Both the position numbers and the translations under genes were made by a program. The notes beneath the pieces were generated by a model, which worked only from the letters and a program-made list of their open reading frames with translations, was not told the origin of the DNA and ran no database searches. A DNA stretch of 51,047 nucleotides, from positions 1 to 51,047 of the forward strand of contig CALCUH010000167.1 of NCBI GenBank assembly GCA_937907165.1, read 5' to 3'. Of the stretch, positions 1 through 8,017 are shown in pieces; positions within the stretch are counted from its first letter, which is position 1; each line of letters begins with the position of its first letter. Source of the stretch: an uncultured Bacteroidales bacterium (GTDB lineage: Bacteria; Bacteroidota; Bacteroidia; Bacteroidales; Paludibacteraceae).

Positions 1-566
1 GTTTGATAAGTGGCATCTTCACCATGGAAGCACTCAAACTTGCCATCGCCGTTAATCACCACATCCGCGATGTTCTCATACCGCTCGTGTATCAGTTCGG
101 GATCCGTGAAATACTCCAAAATCTCGTCGTCGTCATCCTTCACGGAAGTGGAGAGGATCGGGTTCCCCAAGCCACGCACCAATTCGCGGATGATGTTATT
201 ATCAGGCACCCTGATACCCACCGTCTTCTTGTTGCGGAAGATTTTCGGAAGGTTGCTGTTACCGTTCAGGATGAAGGTGAAAGGACCGGGGAGATTCTTC
301 TTCATCAGTTTGAACGTATTGTTGTCCACCTTGGCATACTCGCTGATGTTGCTCAGGTCATAGCAAATGAAGGAGAGGTTCGCCTTGCGCGGGTCAATCC
401 CCTTGTAACGGCAAATCTTCTCCACCGCCCTCGCGTTGAAGATGTCGCAACCCAGACCATAGATAGTGTCGGTCGGATAGACAATGAGTCCACCATCACG
501 CAGGAACTGCACGACCTTCTCGATTTCACGTTCGTTCGGATTCTCAGGATAAATTCTAATTAACAT
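1..566 (-). CDS. Sua5/YciO/YrdC-family protein, L-threonylcarbamoyladenylate synthase-like (partial)
   Basis: This minus-strand gene starts at the ATG at 566-564 and runs off the left edge, so about 188 N-terminal residues are visible and the C-terminus is missing. The translation begins MLIRIYPENPNE and carries the family signature YPTDTIYGLGCD near residue 30, followed by a lysine/arginine-containing stretch (KGIDPRKANLSF) and LPGPFTFIL. These are typical of the YrdC fold, which binds ATP and an RNA or small substrate. In the TsaC/Sua5 members the reaction makes threonylcarbamoyl-AMP from threonine, bicarbonate and ATP for tRNA t6A modification. The single-domain form could equally be the YciO branch, whose role is less clear. 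It lies 52 bp downstream of the thioesterase on the same strand, so the two are probably cotranscribed. Another t6A gene, tsaE, lies at 34.6 kb. Confidence 0.85.
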   Translation of the reverse strand, partial: MLIRIYPENPNEREIEKVVQFLRDGGLIVYPTDTIYGLGCDIFNARAVEKICRYKGIDPRKANLSFICYDLSNISEYAKVDNNTFKLMKKNLPGPFTFILNGNSNLPKIFRNKKTVGIRVPDNNIIRELVRGLGNPILSTSVKDDDDEILEYFTDPELIHERYENIADVVINGDGKFECFHGEDATYQ

Positions 567-618
567 CGTCGCGTTTTTTATTAAGTCACCCGGCACTCCG
601 GGCGACCGTTCAATCATA

Positions 619-1005
619 TCACTCAATATAGGTTATTCTGTGCGGACGCATCTGCTCGTCGACCTGCACAAATGTATAGATACCCGTCAAAGCGGTGCGT
701 CTATTCGGACCGTCAGGGTCGGCCACCACCGTAAGCGAGACCAGCAACTTCACGGGACCGAGCTCCAACGGACGGGCGATCACCTCCACCGTTTCGCCTA
801 GAAGAACGGCGCTGCGGAACCTGATTTTATCCGCCGCCGCAGTGAACATCGTATGGTGGGTGAGATCGATGGAGAGCTCATGTCCGACCTTGTCCATCCA
901 CCCCATGGCCTCACCGCCGAACAACGTGTTGTTGATGTTCAGCATAGATTCCTCCACGACGTAACGGCGCGTCCTAACATTCTGCATCAAATCCTCTATT
1001 GCCAT
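619..1005 (-). CDS. Acyl-CoA thioesterase, hotdog fold (YciA/BACH type)
   Basis: This is a 128-residue protein starting MAIEDLMQNVRTRR. A GTG 39 bp further upstream is in frame, but the promoter-like TACCTTTG at 1033-1026 lies inside that extension, so the ATG at 1005 is the better start. The pattern NINNTLFGGEAMGWMD near residues 23-38 matches the hotdog acyl-CoA hydrolase signature (N..LFGG..M.WMD), and IRFRSAVLLGETVEV gives the second conserved strand. The family hydrolyses acyl-CoA thioesters in the cytoplasm, and substrate chain length cannot be read from the sequence. The length is typical for one hotdog domain, so it should act as an oligomer. It is followed by the YrdC-family gene in the same direction. 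Confidence 0.85.
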   Translation of the reverse strand: MAIEDLMQNVRTRRYVVEESMLNINNTLFGGEAMGWMDKVGHELSIDLTHHTMFTAAADKIRFRSAVLLGETVEVIARPLELGPVKLLVSLTVVADPDGPNRRTALTGIYTFVQVDEQMRPHRITYIE

Positions 1006-1025
1006 ACCTTCATTTTTTTCGGGCG

Positions 1026-1033
1026 CAAAGGTA
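1026..1033 (-). promoter_or_regulatory. Bacteroidota -7 element TACCTTTG before thioesterase gene
   Basis: TACCTTTG on the minus strand matches the TAnnTTTG element used by the primary sigma factor of Bacteroidota. It sits about 20 bp before the ATG at 1005 and excludes the longer GTG start. No clear -33 TTG was found at the expected distance. Confidence 0.6.
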
Positions 1034-1044
1034 CAAAATTCCAC

Positions 1045-1491
1045 CGATATTATATACCCGTAACGTAACCAATTGTGTGAAAGGATGATGTGGGATTCCC
1101 TTTAATGTGGATTATAGATACAAGAATCAAAGCCAAGGGGCAGAACAAATTCTATGCAAAAACTAAGAAGCTGTTTAAATTTTTTTATTGGAGATTTTTA
1201 TGAGAGTCTTTTAGGATATTTTGATTATTTCCGATAGGAGCAATGGGGTTCCATTGTGACTGAGGAAATGATTAAAATAGACAAAAAGTATCCATAAAAA
1301 GCCCAATAAGAAACTTTTTCGTAAATTTTTAAACAGCTTCTTAGTTTATATACAAATTATTTTTGCCTGAAAGATACGGGAACAATAAAAAGAGTTTGCC
1401 CCAATCAGCCATTTTTACTAACATCGCGTAGAATTGTCGACAAGGGAAACACCCACGAATCAATTCAAAATTAATTATGAATTAAATATTT
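1045..1491. other. Intergenic region between thioesterase and rhomboid genes
   Basis: This 447-bp divergent gap holds the thioesterase promoter region on its left side and the palindromic element at 1160-1347. The remaining sequence is AT-rich, and no further gene or clear hairpin was seen. A promoter for the rhomboid gene is not obvious. Confidence 0.6.
1160..1347. repeat. 188-bp palindromic MITE-like element
   Basis: The ends are inverted repeats. AAACTAAGAAGCTGTTTAA at 1160-1178 is the exact reverse complement of 1329-1347. The interior is also an imperfect palindrome: the left arm ending in CAATGG and the right arm beginning CCATTG flank a GGTT centre near 1236-1239, and the arms align over most of their length with scattered mismatches. 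The whole element could fold into one long hairpin. It has no coding capacity. This is the structure of a non-autonomous transposable element (MITE) or a relic of insertion-sequence ends. No clear target-site duplication was seen, and no second copy was noticed in the window. Confidence 0.75.
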
Positions 1492-2046
1492 ATGAAGATA
1501 ACATTCAATTCACCCGTCATTCTGACCTTCGCATTCGTATCGACGGTCGCCCTCGTTTTAGGAAAGATTTCAGGAGGTTGGACCAATGACCTGCTCTTCT
1601 CCACCTACCCCTCTTCCCTGCTCAACCCACTGACCCTCGTGAGGTGCTTCACCCACGTATTGGGGCACGCCTCCTTCTCGCACTACATCAACAACATGCT
1701 CCTCTTCCTCCTGATCGGACCCATTTTGGAAGAGAAATACGGCAGCAGCCGCATCCTCATCGTCATCGCCACGACAGCGGTGGCCACGGCGATAGTCAAC
1801 ATGTTCATAGGCAACCAACTGCTCGGAGCGTCGGGCGTCATCTTCGCCTTCATCATCCTCGTCTCCATGACCTCCTTCAACGACAGGGAGATTCCCCTCA
1901 CATTCATCCTAATCGTCTTCCTGTACCTCGGAAGAGAGATCATGAACGGTATATTCCACACCGACAACGTCGCCCAATACGCCCACCTCATCGGCGGAGT
2001 ATGCGGGGCCGTCTGGGGATTCATCTTCTCACCGTCGAGAAGTTAA
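1492..2046 (+). CDS. Rhomboid-family intramembrane serine protease
   Basis: This 184-residue integral membrane protein has about six hydrophobic segments. The rhomboid signatures are present in order: a histidine/asparagine motif HYINN at 64-68, the catalytic serine in LLGASG (S114), and the catalytic histidine in AHLIGG (H165) in the last membrane helix. The Ser/His dyad cleaves peptide bonds within or beside transmembrane segments of client proteins. The substrate is unknown. Only nine residues follow the last helix, so it is a minimal rhomboid core without extra domains. It is followed after 119 bp by the GH30 gene, and the gap carries repeated AAACCATTA motifs, which suggests that the GH30 gene has its own promoter. 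Confidence 0.88.
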   Translation: MKITFNSPVILTFAFVSTVALVLGKISGGWTNDLLFSTYPSSLLNPLTLVRCFTHVLGHASFSHYINNMLLFLLIGPILEEKYGSSRILIVIATTAVATAIVNMFIGNQLLGASGVIFAFIILVSMTSFNDREIPLTFILIVFLYLGREIMNGIFHTDNVAQYAHLIGGVCGAVWGFIFSPSRS

Positions 2047-2054
2047 TCGCCTTC

Positions 2055-2152
2055 AAACCATAAATTGTAAACCATTAATACCCACATTGTTATTTTTTTT
2101 ACCGATTTTCGCGATAGAAAACCATTAGATAATTAACCATAAGAAACCATTA
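2055..2152 (+). promoter_or_regulatory. Five iterated AAACCATTA-like motifs upstream of GH30 gene
   Basis: Copies of AAACCATWA start at about 2055, 2069, 2119, 2134 (TAACCATAA) and 2144, all in the same direction and within 100 bp. Iterated motifs just before a polysaccharide-degradation gene suggest binding sites for a transcription regulator. The spacing (about 14, 50, 15 and 10 bp) is partly compatible with helical phasing. The last copy ends 13 bp before the ATG. Function is inferred only. Confidence 0.45.
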
Positions 2153-2165
2153 TAACATATTCATC

Positions 2166-4454
2166 ATGAACAACATTACCTTAAAACGATTCGTCGCGAT
2201 AGGCGCATCCGCCCTTTTTGCGGCGCATACCTTCGCGGCAGACGTGACCATCGGAATCGCTCCGACCGAAACCCACCAGACCGTCATCGGTATCGGTGGA
2301 GGTTTAGCCTATTACCAAAACTGGCTCACCGGACATAAGAACAAAACAGAAATCTATGATACCCTCTTCAACGGGCTCGGCATCTCCGGCCTGCGCATGG
2401 GCAACTGGGCGCAAGAGGACGATAAAGACCTCAGCGACGACGCCGAGATAGTAAAAGAGGCGAAGAAGAGACTCGGATCGGACTTCTTCATCGAGATGTC
2501 GTCGTGGACCGCCCCAGCCTCCCTAAAAGCCAACAACAGCACCGACGGCAGCAGGGGCGGCGTGAAAGCCTCCCTGAAAAAAGAGAACGGGCAGTTCGTC
2601 TACGACAAATTCGCGGCGTGGTGGAAAAAATCACTGCAACGCTACCACGAAGTGGGCGTCGTGCCGGACTACATCAGCATCCAGAACGAACCAGACATGG
2701 ACGCCGACTATGAGGCGTGCATTTTCGACGAGAAGGAGAATGGCGACGTGGCTTCCTACGCTAAGGCGCTCGAAGCGGTGCACAACGCCATGCAAGGCAT
2801 GGAAAACTGCCCGAAATTCCTCGGACCGGAACCGCTCGGAATCGGTTGGAACAACGCACAGAAATATATCAACGCCCTCGACAAAAGCCTGCTCGACGGC
2901 TACTGCTTCCACTACTACCATAGCGGAGACCAATCACACGACAACGACAAATACTCCTATCCGGACGACTTTATCCCTGCCATGAAAGGACTCGCCGCGG
3001 ATTATCCGGACAAGCCACAATTCATGACGGAGAATTGCTCCATGCGCGAATCGAGAGATATGGACGCGCTCCACACAGCTTGGATCATCGCCAACGCCTT
3101 CAACTACAACCGCGTATCCTCCTATCTCCATTGGAACCTTATGTGGGGCTCCGAAAATGGTTGCGTCACTTTGGAAAACCCTTGGGAATCCAACAATTGG
3201 AAATCGCCGAACGGATATATCATCCAATCCGAATATCACGGATTCCGCCACTTCTCCAAGTTCGTCCGCCCGGGTTGGATCTGCATCGGCTCCACTTCGT
3301 CCAACGACGACGTGATTAGCTGCGCGTTCAAGAGCCCGGAGGGAGACGCCTACACGGTCGTCATCATCAACAAAGGATACGCTAACCACAGCGCTACCCT
3401 CTCCTTCCCGATCGCCACGCCAGACGACGGACAAATCATCCAAACCGTACCTTCCTCCAAGACTTGGAGCAAGGTGTTGGGCAACTACACAGACGGACAA
3501 GAAATCGACTTGCCAAGCAATAGCGTGACCACCATCGCCTTGAAAAACAACAAACCGACCCCTAAATTCACATGGGTAAGCCCGACGGAAGAGACGTCAT
3601 GGATGAACGGAACGACACAAACGGTACAATGCGATGTGGACATGGACCTCGACTACGAAGTTACACTTTACTGGAACCCTAACGCAGAAGTGGATAGCAT
3701 CTCCGCCTCCTCCATTTGGATGAACGACGAAGGCACATTCGGATGGGAAGCCAAAAACGCCTTGACGGTGGGCGACGAAGGACGCTGGGGCGCCCTCGGC
3801 ACGGAAAACGAATGGCTGGAACTCACCCTCACCTCCGAGAGCGAAATAGCCGGCGCCGTCATCGATGAAACGGACGGTATAGGCTGCAACATCAAATCCT
3901 ACGAACTGCAATACCTGAAAAACGGCGCATGGGAGACCATCGAAAAGGGCGCCACCATCGGAGGAAACTACGAAACAACCTTCGAACCGGTAACCTCCAA
4001 CAAATTCCGTCTCCTCATCAACCAGTCAGGTTGCATCAACATCAACTACTTCGGACTGAAACAAAACAAACGTGAGTTGACCAGCGCCCAAGGCGGAATC
4101 AACTACGAATGGAACATCCCGACCGATATGTCAGGAAACGGTTTCTTCTCCATAGAGAAAGAGGGGCTGACACTAAGCAAATCACAGAGCGTCCAAATCG
4201 CTTCAGCGACCAGAACAGACAACATCCTCTCCGACAAAGCGGAACTTCTCTATGCGCAAGGAAACACGCTGCAGATTTTCTCCTTCGAAACGAAAGAGGC
4301 TGAAATCAGAATCTATAACGCCCAAGGCGCTACGCTCCAACAAGAGACCATCCTCCTCAAGAAGGGAATGAACACCATCCGTTTGGAGAAAATCGAGAAG
4401 GGTCTCCTCCTCGTCCAAATAGGGAATAACACCTATAAGGTCACCGCGGAATAG
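2166..4454 (+). CDS. Secreted GH30-family glycoside hydrolase (glucuronoxylanase-like) with F5/8-type C domain and T9SS sorting domain
   Basis: This is a 762-residue secreted enzyme. Residues 1-24 form a signal peptide ending HTFA. Residues about 25-460 form a GH30 (clan A) barrel plus its beta side domain. The acid/base glutamate is E175 in SIQNEPD and the nucleophile is E289 in MTENCS. The MSSWTAPASLKANN stretch near 111-124 resembles the substrate loop of subfamily-8 glucuronoxylanases, so endo-xylanase action on glucuronoxylan is the best guess. Other GH30 specificities are possible. Residues about 510-630 look like a discoidin/F5-8 type C carbohydrate-binding module. The last about 65 residues (IRIYNAQGATLQQ ... 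GLLLVQIGNNTYKV) are a T9SS type A sorting domain, predicting cell-surface or extracellular delivery. It is paired with the downstream GH43 gene, and no SusC/SusD pair is present. Confidence 0.88.
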   Translation: MNNITLKRFVAIGASALFAAHTFAADVTIGIAPTETHQTVIGIGGGLAYYQNWLTGHKNKTEIYDTLFNGLGISGLRMGNWAQEDDKDLSDDAEIVKEAKKRLGSDFFIEMSSWTAPASLKANNSTDGSRGGVKASLKKENGQFVYDKFAAWWKKSLQRYHEVGVVPDYISIQNEPDMDADYEACIFDEKENGDVASYAKALEAVHNAMQGMENCPKFLGPEPLGIGWNNAQKYINALDKSLLDGYCFHYYHSGDQSHDNDKYSYPDDFIPAMKGLAADYPDKPQFMTENCSMRESRDMDALHTAWIIANAFNYNRVSSYLHWNLMWGSENGCVTLENPWESNNWKSPNGYIIQSEYHGFRHFSKFVRPGWICIGSTSSNDDVISCAFKSPEGDAYTVVIINKGYANHSATLSFPIATPDDGQIIQTVPSSKTWSKVLGNYTDGQEIDLPSNSVTTIALKNNKPTPKFTWVSPTEETSWMNGTTQTVQCDVDMDLDYEVTLYWNPNAEVDSISASSIWMNDEGTFGWEAKNALTVGDEGRWGALGTENEWLELTLTSESEIAGAVIDETDGIGCNIKSYELQYLKNGAWETIEKGATIGGNYETTFEPVTSNKFRLLINQSGCININYFGLKQNKRELTSAQGGINYEWNIPTDMSGNGFFSIEKEGLTLSKSQSVQIASATRTDNILSDKAELLYAQGNTLQIFSFETKEAEIRIYNAQGATLQQETILLKKGMNTIRLEKIEKGLLLVQIGNNTYKVTAE

Positions 4455-4474
4455 ACTCCGCACATAAGACAAAA

Positions 4475-4515
4475 AAAGGACGGAAGCGTGATTGGCGGTT
4501 CCGTCCTTTCTTTTT
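4475..4515 (+). terminator. Intrinsic terminator after GH30 gene
   Basis: AAAGGACGGAA (4475-4485) pairs with TTCCGTCCTTT (4499-4509) around a 13-nt loop and is followed by CTTTTT. It lies 21 bp after the GH30 stop. The AAGGACGG stem sequence recurs in the hairpin after the GH43 gene. Confidence 0.85.
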
Positions 4516-4698
4516 GGTGAAAAACTTTATCACAGGCTACCACAGCAAAACCCAACGCACGCCTTTGATTTCAGCGAACATGCAAATTCTTTCAATAAAA
4601 GAATGAACTAAAAATCCAACCATTTGATACTATTATCACAATCACTATGAATAAAACACCGTATCTTGCGCTTCGAAAAACATAAACTTTTTACAATC

Positions 4699-6750
4699 AT
4701 GAAGAACACATCTCTACGCATTAAGAATTTGAGCGCCGCGCTTATCGGAGGATTTCTCCTATCAAGCAACGCCTCAGCGGAAAACCCCGCTGTGCGCTAC
4801 ACCTTCACACCAGACCCCGCACCTGTAGTTTTCAACGACACCTGCTACTTCTTCTCGGGACACGACGAAGAGGGGGCGGACTATTTCGAGATGAACGAAT
4901 GGCAATGCTTCTGGTCTACCGATATGGTGAACTGGACGCCAAGGGGAATCATCCTGAATTACAAAGATCTGCAATGGAGCTCCGGCGAGGCATGGGCTTC
5001 ACAATGTATCGAAAGGAACGGTAAATATTACTTCTACTTCACCGCCGTAAAGAGCGCCCGCACCATCGGTGTGGCAGTGGCGGACAACCCCGGAGGTCCC
5101 TACAAAGATCCGCTCGGAAAACCACTCTGCGGACCGAACTGGGACTACATCGACCCAACCGTATTCATCGACAAAGACGGTCAGGCATGGCTCTACTTCG
5201 GTAACCCGAAAGCCTACTACGTGAAACTGAACGAAGATATGATATCCTATTCAGGAAATATCGTACAGACCGATATGAGTTCCGGATTCGGAAACGGCGG
5301 TTCCACCTATACGGAGGGACCTTGGTTCTATCGCAGAGGCGACCTCTACTATTTGCTCTATGCGGCAGCCGGAATTCCGGAAGAGATCGGCTACTCCACC
5401 AGTACCTCCCCAACAGGACCATGGACCTACCGCGGCGTCATTATGGCAAAAAACCAAACGGATTTGGCCTTCACCAACCACTGCGGCGTGGTGGACTACA
5501 AAGGACACTCCTACTTCTTCTATCATAACCAAGCAATCAACCACAACGGGTTCAACCGCTCCACCTGCGTCGAGGAGTTCACCTATAACGCGGACGGATC
5601 CATCCCAGCCATAAAACCGACCAAAGAGGGTCCGAAAGCGATCGGCTACGTCAACCCTTACAAGAGAGTGGAAGGCGAGACAATGGCTTACGAAGAGGGA
5701 TTGAAAATCCAAGAAAACAGTGTATGTTCCAACAAAATATGCCTAGGGTTTGTAACGAAGAACAGTTTCACCAAAGTGGCCAACGTCAACTTCGGTGAGA
5801 ACATCGCCACCTCGCTGAAACTCAACGCGAGCTGCAACTCGGACGGCGGAAAGGTGGAGTTCCACCTCGACAGCAAAACAGGCGAAATCATCGCCACTGT
5901 CGACATCACCCCGACGGGAGATTGGAACACCTTCAAGGAATTCGAAGCGAAAGTATCGGAAGTATCGGGCATCCATGACCTCTACATCGTCTTCAAGAGC
6001 GACGCCGACTATCCTTGCAATATGGACTACTGGCAACTCTACGGAGAGGGTTCGGAAGAAATCAGCACAGAGATTCCAGAAGAGAAACAGGAACCATTCG
6101 CTGGAAAACCAGCATCCATCCCAGGAAAAATCGAGGCTGAGGACTACGATCTTGGCGGAGAGGGAAAAGCTTATCACGACGAGAGCGCCGAGAACGAAGC
6201 CGGAGCCTATAGAAAAGATAGAGTGGACATCGAAGAGGTGGACGCCGCCACTTACGTATTGGCTTACAACATCAAAGGCGAATGGCTCGAATATACGGTC
6301 GACGTGAAAGAGGCGACCTCTTACGAGTGGTCGGCACGCGTCTCCTCCACCTTCGAAGAGTCTGGCTTCCGCCTCTACTTGGACGATGAGGACATCACAG
6401 GCGCCATCACCGTACCGCAAGGCGAAGAGTGGAGCGACTACACCATCATCAAAGGAGAGACGAAACCTTTGAAAGAGGGAGAGCACATCCTGAAATTGTC
6501 GGTAGAAAGCTCCTACTTCAACATCGACTACATCGAGTTCAAAGACAAGAACACCACCTTCTACGAGGACATCGCCAACCCGCAAGGAATCCCTACGGGC
6601 GACTATAAGATCTTCCGCTCATCCGGAGAACACATCGGCGACGCACACTTGGGACGCGACGGATGGAGCGACCTCAAGGAGACACTCGACCACGGCGTTT
6701 ATATGCTCGTTTCCAAATCGACGAACGCCAGCTACAAATTTGTTAAGTAA
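4699..6750 (+). CDS. Secreted GH43-family glycoside hydrolase with two CBM6-like modules and T9SS-type C-terminus
   Basis: This 683-residue protein starts at MKNTSLRIKN; an in-frame ATG 33 bp upstream would only add residues before the signal peptide. The signal peptide ends SSNASA at residue 27. The five-bladed GH43 propeller shows the three acidic residues: D39 (TPDPAPVVF), D152 (YIDPTVFID) and E206 (TYTEGPWFY). This domain plan (GH43 plus CBM6) is typical of arabinofuranosidases or xylosidases that act on arabinoxylan. A first CBM6-like module (about 320-450) and a clear second one (about 474-620, IEAEDYD ... YFNIDYIEF) follow. The end (YKIFRSSGEHIG ... GVYMLVSKSTNASYKFVK) resembles a T9SS sorting domain. 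With the GH30 gene it would form a two-step xylan-degrading pair. A separate terminator lies between them, so they are likely separate transcripts. Confidence 0.87.
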   Translation: MKNTSLRIKNLSAALIGGFLLSSNASAENPAVRYTFTPDPAPVVFNDTCYFFSGHDEEGADYFEMNEWQCFWSTDMVNWTPRGIILNYKDLQWSSGEAWASQCIERNGKYYFYFTAVKSARTIGVAVADNPGGPYKDPLGKPLCGPNWDYIDPTVFIDKDGQAWLYFGNPKAYYVKLNEDMISYSGNIVQTDMSSGFGNGGSTYTEGPWFYRRGDLYYLLYAAAGIPEEIGYSTSTSPTGPWTYRGVIMAKNQTDLAFTNHCGVVDYKGHSYFFYHNQAINHNGFNRSTCVEEFTYNADGSIPAIKPTKEGPKAIGYVNPYKRVEGETMAYEEGLKIQENSVCSNKICLGFVTKNSFTKVANVNFGENIATSLKLNASCNSDGGKVEFHLDSKTGEIIATVDITPTGDWNTFKEFEAKVSEVSGIHDLYIVFKSDADYPCNMDYWQLYGEGSEEISTEIPEEKQEPFAGKPASIPGKIEAEDYDLGGEGKAYHDESAENEAGAYRKDRVDIEEVDAATYVLAYNIKGEWLEYTVDVKEATSYEWSARVSSTFEESGFRLYLDDEDITGAITVPQGEEWSDYTIIKGETKPLKEGEHILKLSVESSYFNIDYIEFKDKNTTFYEDIANPQGIPTGDYKIFRSSGEHIGDAHLGRDGWSDLKETLDHGVYMLVSKSTNASYKFVK

Positions 6751-6790
6751 ACAAATAACAGCAACATAAAATAAATAAGATGATGATGAA

Positions 6791-6827
6791 AAGGACGGGT
6801 GGTTCCCCAAAGGAGCCGCCCGTCCTT
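6791..6827 (+). terminator. Hairpin after GH43 gene, probable terminator
   Basis: AAGGACGGGTGGTTCC pairs, with G-U pairs, with GGAGCCGCCCGTCCTT around a short loop. It is followed by GATTTAT rather than a strong T-run, so termination is less certain than at 4475. Confidence 0.6.
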
Positions 6828-6861
6828 GATTTATAGCCTATACGCTGAACCGCCTAGGCAC

Positions 6862-6892
6862 AAAAAAAGAGCGGATTCGTCGGAACCCGCTC
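6862..6892 (-). terminator. Intrinsic terminator of argC
   Basis: Read on the minus strand, GAGCGGGTT pairs with AATCCGCTC and is followed by seven Ts. It lies 23 bp after the argC stop and faces the GH43 hairpin, separating the convergent genes. Confidence 0.85.
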
Positions 6893-6915
6893 CCATATCA
6901 TAAGATCCGCTCGGT

Positions 6916-7878
6916 TTAGAAACCGCTCGGTTTTAGTTTCAATCCGCAACTCTCCTCCAAACCGAACATCAAGTTGAAGTTCTGCACAGCCTGACCGGAA
7001 GCGCCCTTCAGCAAATTATCGATCATAGAGATAACCAATAACTTATTACCATGTTTCTCGACATGGACAATACCCTTGTTCGTGTTCACCACCTGCTTCA
7101 AATCAGGATTAGCATCCATCACGAAAGTGAAAGCCGCATCCTTGTAAAAGTCCTTGTAAATCTTTTGGATCTCCTCGATTTCCAAGTCACACTCCGTATA
7201 GGAAGAGACGAAGATGCCGCGAGGGAAATCACCGCGCACCGGCAAGAAGTTGATGTCATGCGCGAAGTTAGGCTGCAACTGATGAAGCGTCTGGTTGATC
7301 TCCAACAAATGTTGGTGAGTGAACGCCTTATAGATGGAAATATTATTGTTTCTCCAGCTGAAATGGGAAGTAGCGCCCGGTTTAACGCCAGCGCCCGTAG
7401 AACCCGTGATACCATTGGTATGGACCTCGCCCTTGAGCAAGCCCTTCGCTGCCAAAGGAAGCAGACCTATTTGGATAGCCGTGGCGAAGCAGCCCGGGTT
7501 AGCCAATTTCGTAGCCTTCTTGATGCGCTCGCGGTTCACCTCAGGCAAACCGTAGACGAAGCCCTCGCTCTCATTACGGTAATCCTGGGAAAGATCGATG
7601 ATCTTCACATGAGCGGGCACCTCATGGGAATCAAGGAACTTCTTGCTGTCGCCATGACCCGAACAGATGAACATCGCGTCAATCTTGTCCAAAGGAAGCT
7701 CATCGGTGAAAGTCATTTCAGTCTCCCCGAAAAGACCCTCATGGACCTCATAAAGTTTATTACCCGCATTACTGCTGCTATTCACGAAAGTTATCTCCAC
7801 CTGAGGGTGATTCAAAAGAATACGAAGCAATTCACCGGCGGTATATCCGGCGCCGCCTATAATACCAACTTTAACCAT
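6916..7878 (-). CDS. argC: N-acetyl-gamma-glutamyl-phosphate reductase
   Basis: This 320-residue enzyme of arginine biosynthesis reduces N-acetylglutamyl phosphate to the semialdehyde with NADPH. Some Bacteroidota use succinylated intermediates instead, which cannot be decided here. The N-terminal dinucleotide-binding motif is GIIGGAGYTAGEL (5-17). The catalytic cysteine is C130 in KLANPGCFATA. GSTGAGVKPG and a HQHLLEI motif follow, as in the family. The ATG at 7878 was chosen over a TTG two codons upstream. No other arg genes lie next to it in the window, so it appears to be transcribed alone, ending at the terminator at 6862-6892. Confidence 0.95.
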   Translation of the reverse strand: MVKVGIIGGAGYTAGELLRILLNHPQVEITFVNSSSNAGNKLYEVHEGLFGETEMTFTDELPLDKIDAMFICSGHGDSKKFLDSHEVPAHVKIIDLSQDYRNESEGFVYGLPEVNRERIKKATKLANPGCFATAIQIGLLPLAAKGLLKGEVHTNGITGSTGAGVKPGATSHFSWRNNNISIYKAFTHQHLLEINQTLHQLQPNFAHDINFLPVRGDFPRGIFVSSYTECDLEIEEIQKIYKDFYKDAAFTFVMDANPDLKQVVNTNKGIVHVEKHGNKLLVISMIDNLLKGASGQAVQNFNLMFGLEESCGLKLKPSGF

Positions 7879-7956
7879 AATCAAATATTAATAAAAAAGA
7901 CAACGCGAAGTTAGGCATAAAATTTATTATTTCAGCCACATGCGGAAAGAGAGGAG

Positions 7957-7992
7957 AAAAAAACCGGCGAAGAGGGAAAACCTCCACGCCGG
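7957..7992 (-). terminator. Intrinsic terminator of the two-component operon
   Basis: On the minus strand CCGGCGTGGAGG pairs with CCCTCTTCGCCGG around TTTT and is followed by seven Ts. It ends the kinase-regulator transcript, 25 bp after the regulator stop. Confidence 0.88.
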
Positions 7993-8017
7993 CATATAAT
8001 TCCTATCTAATGAAAAA

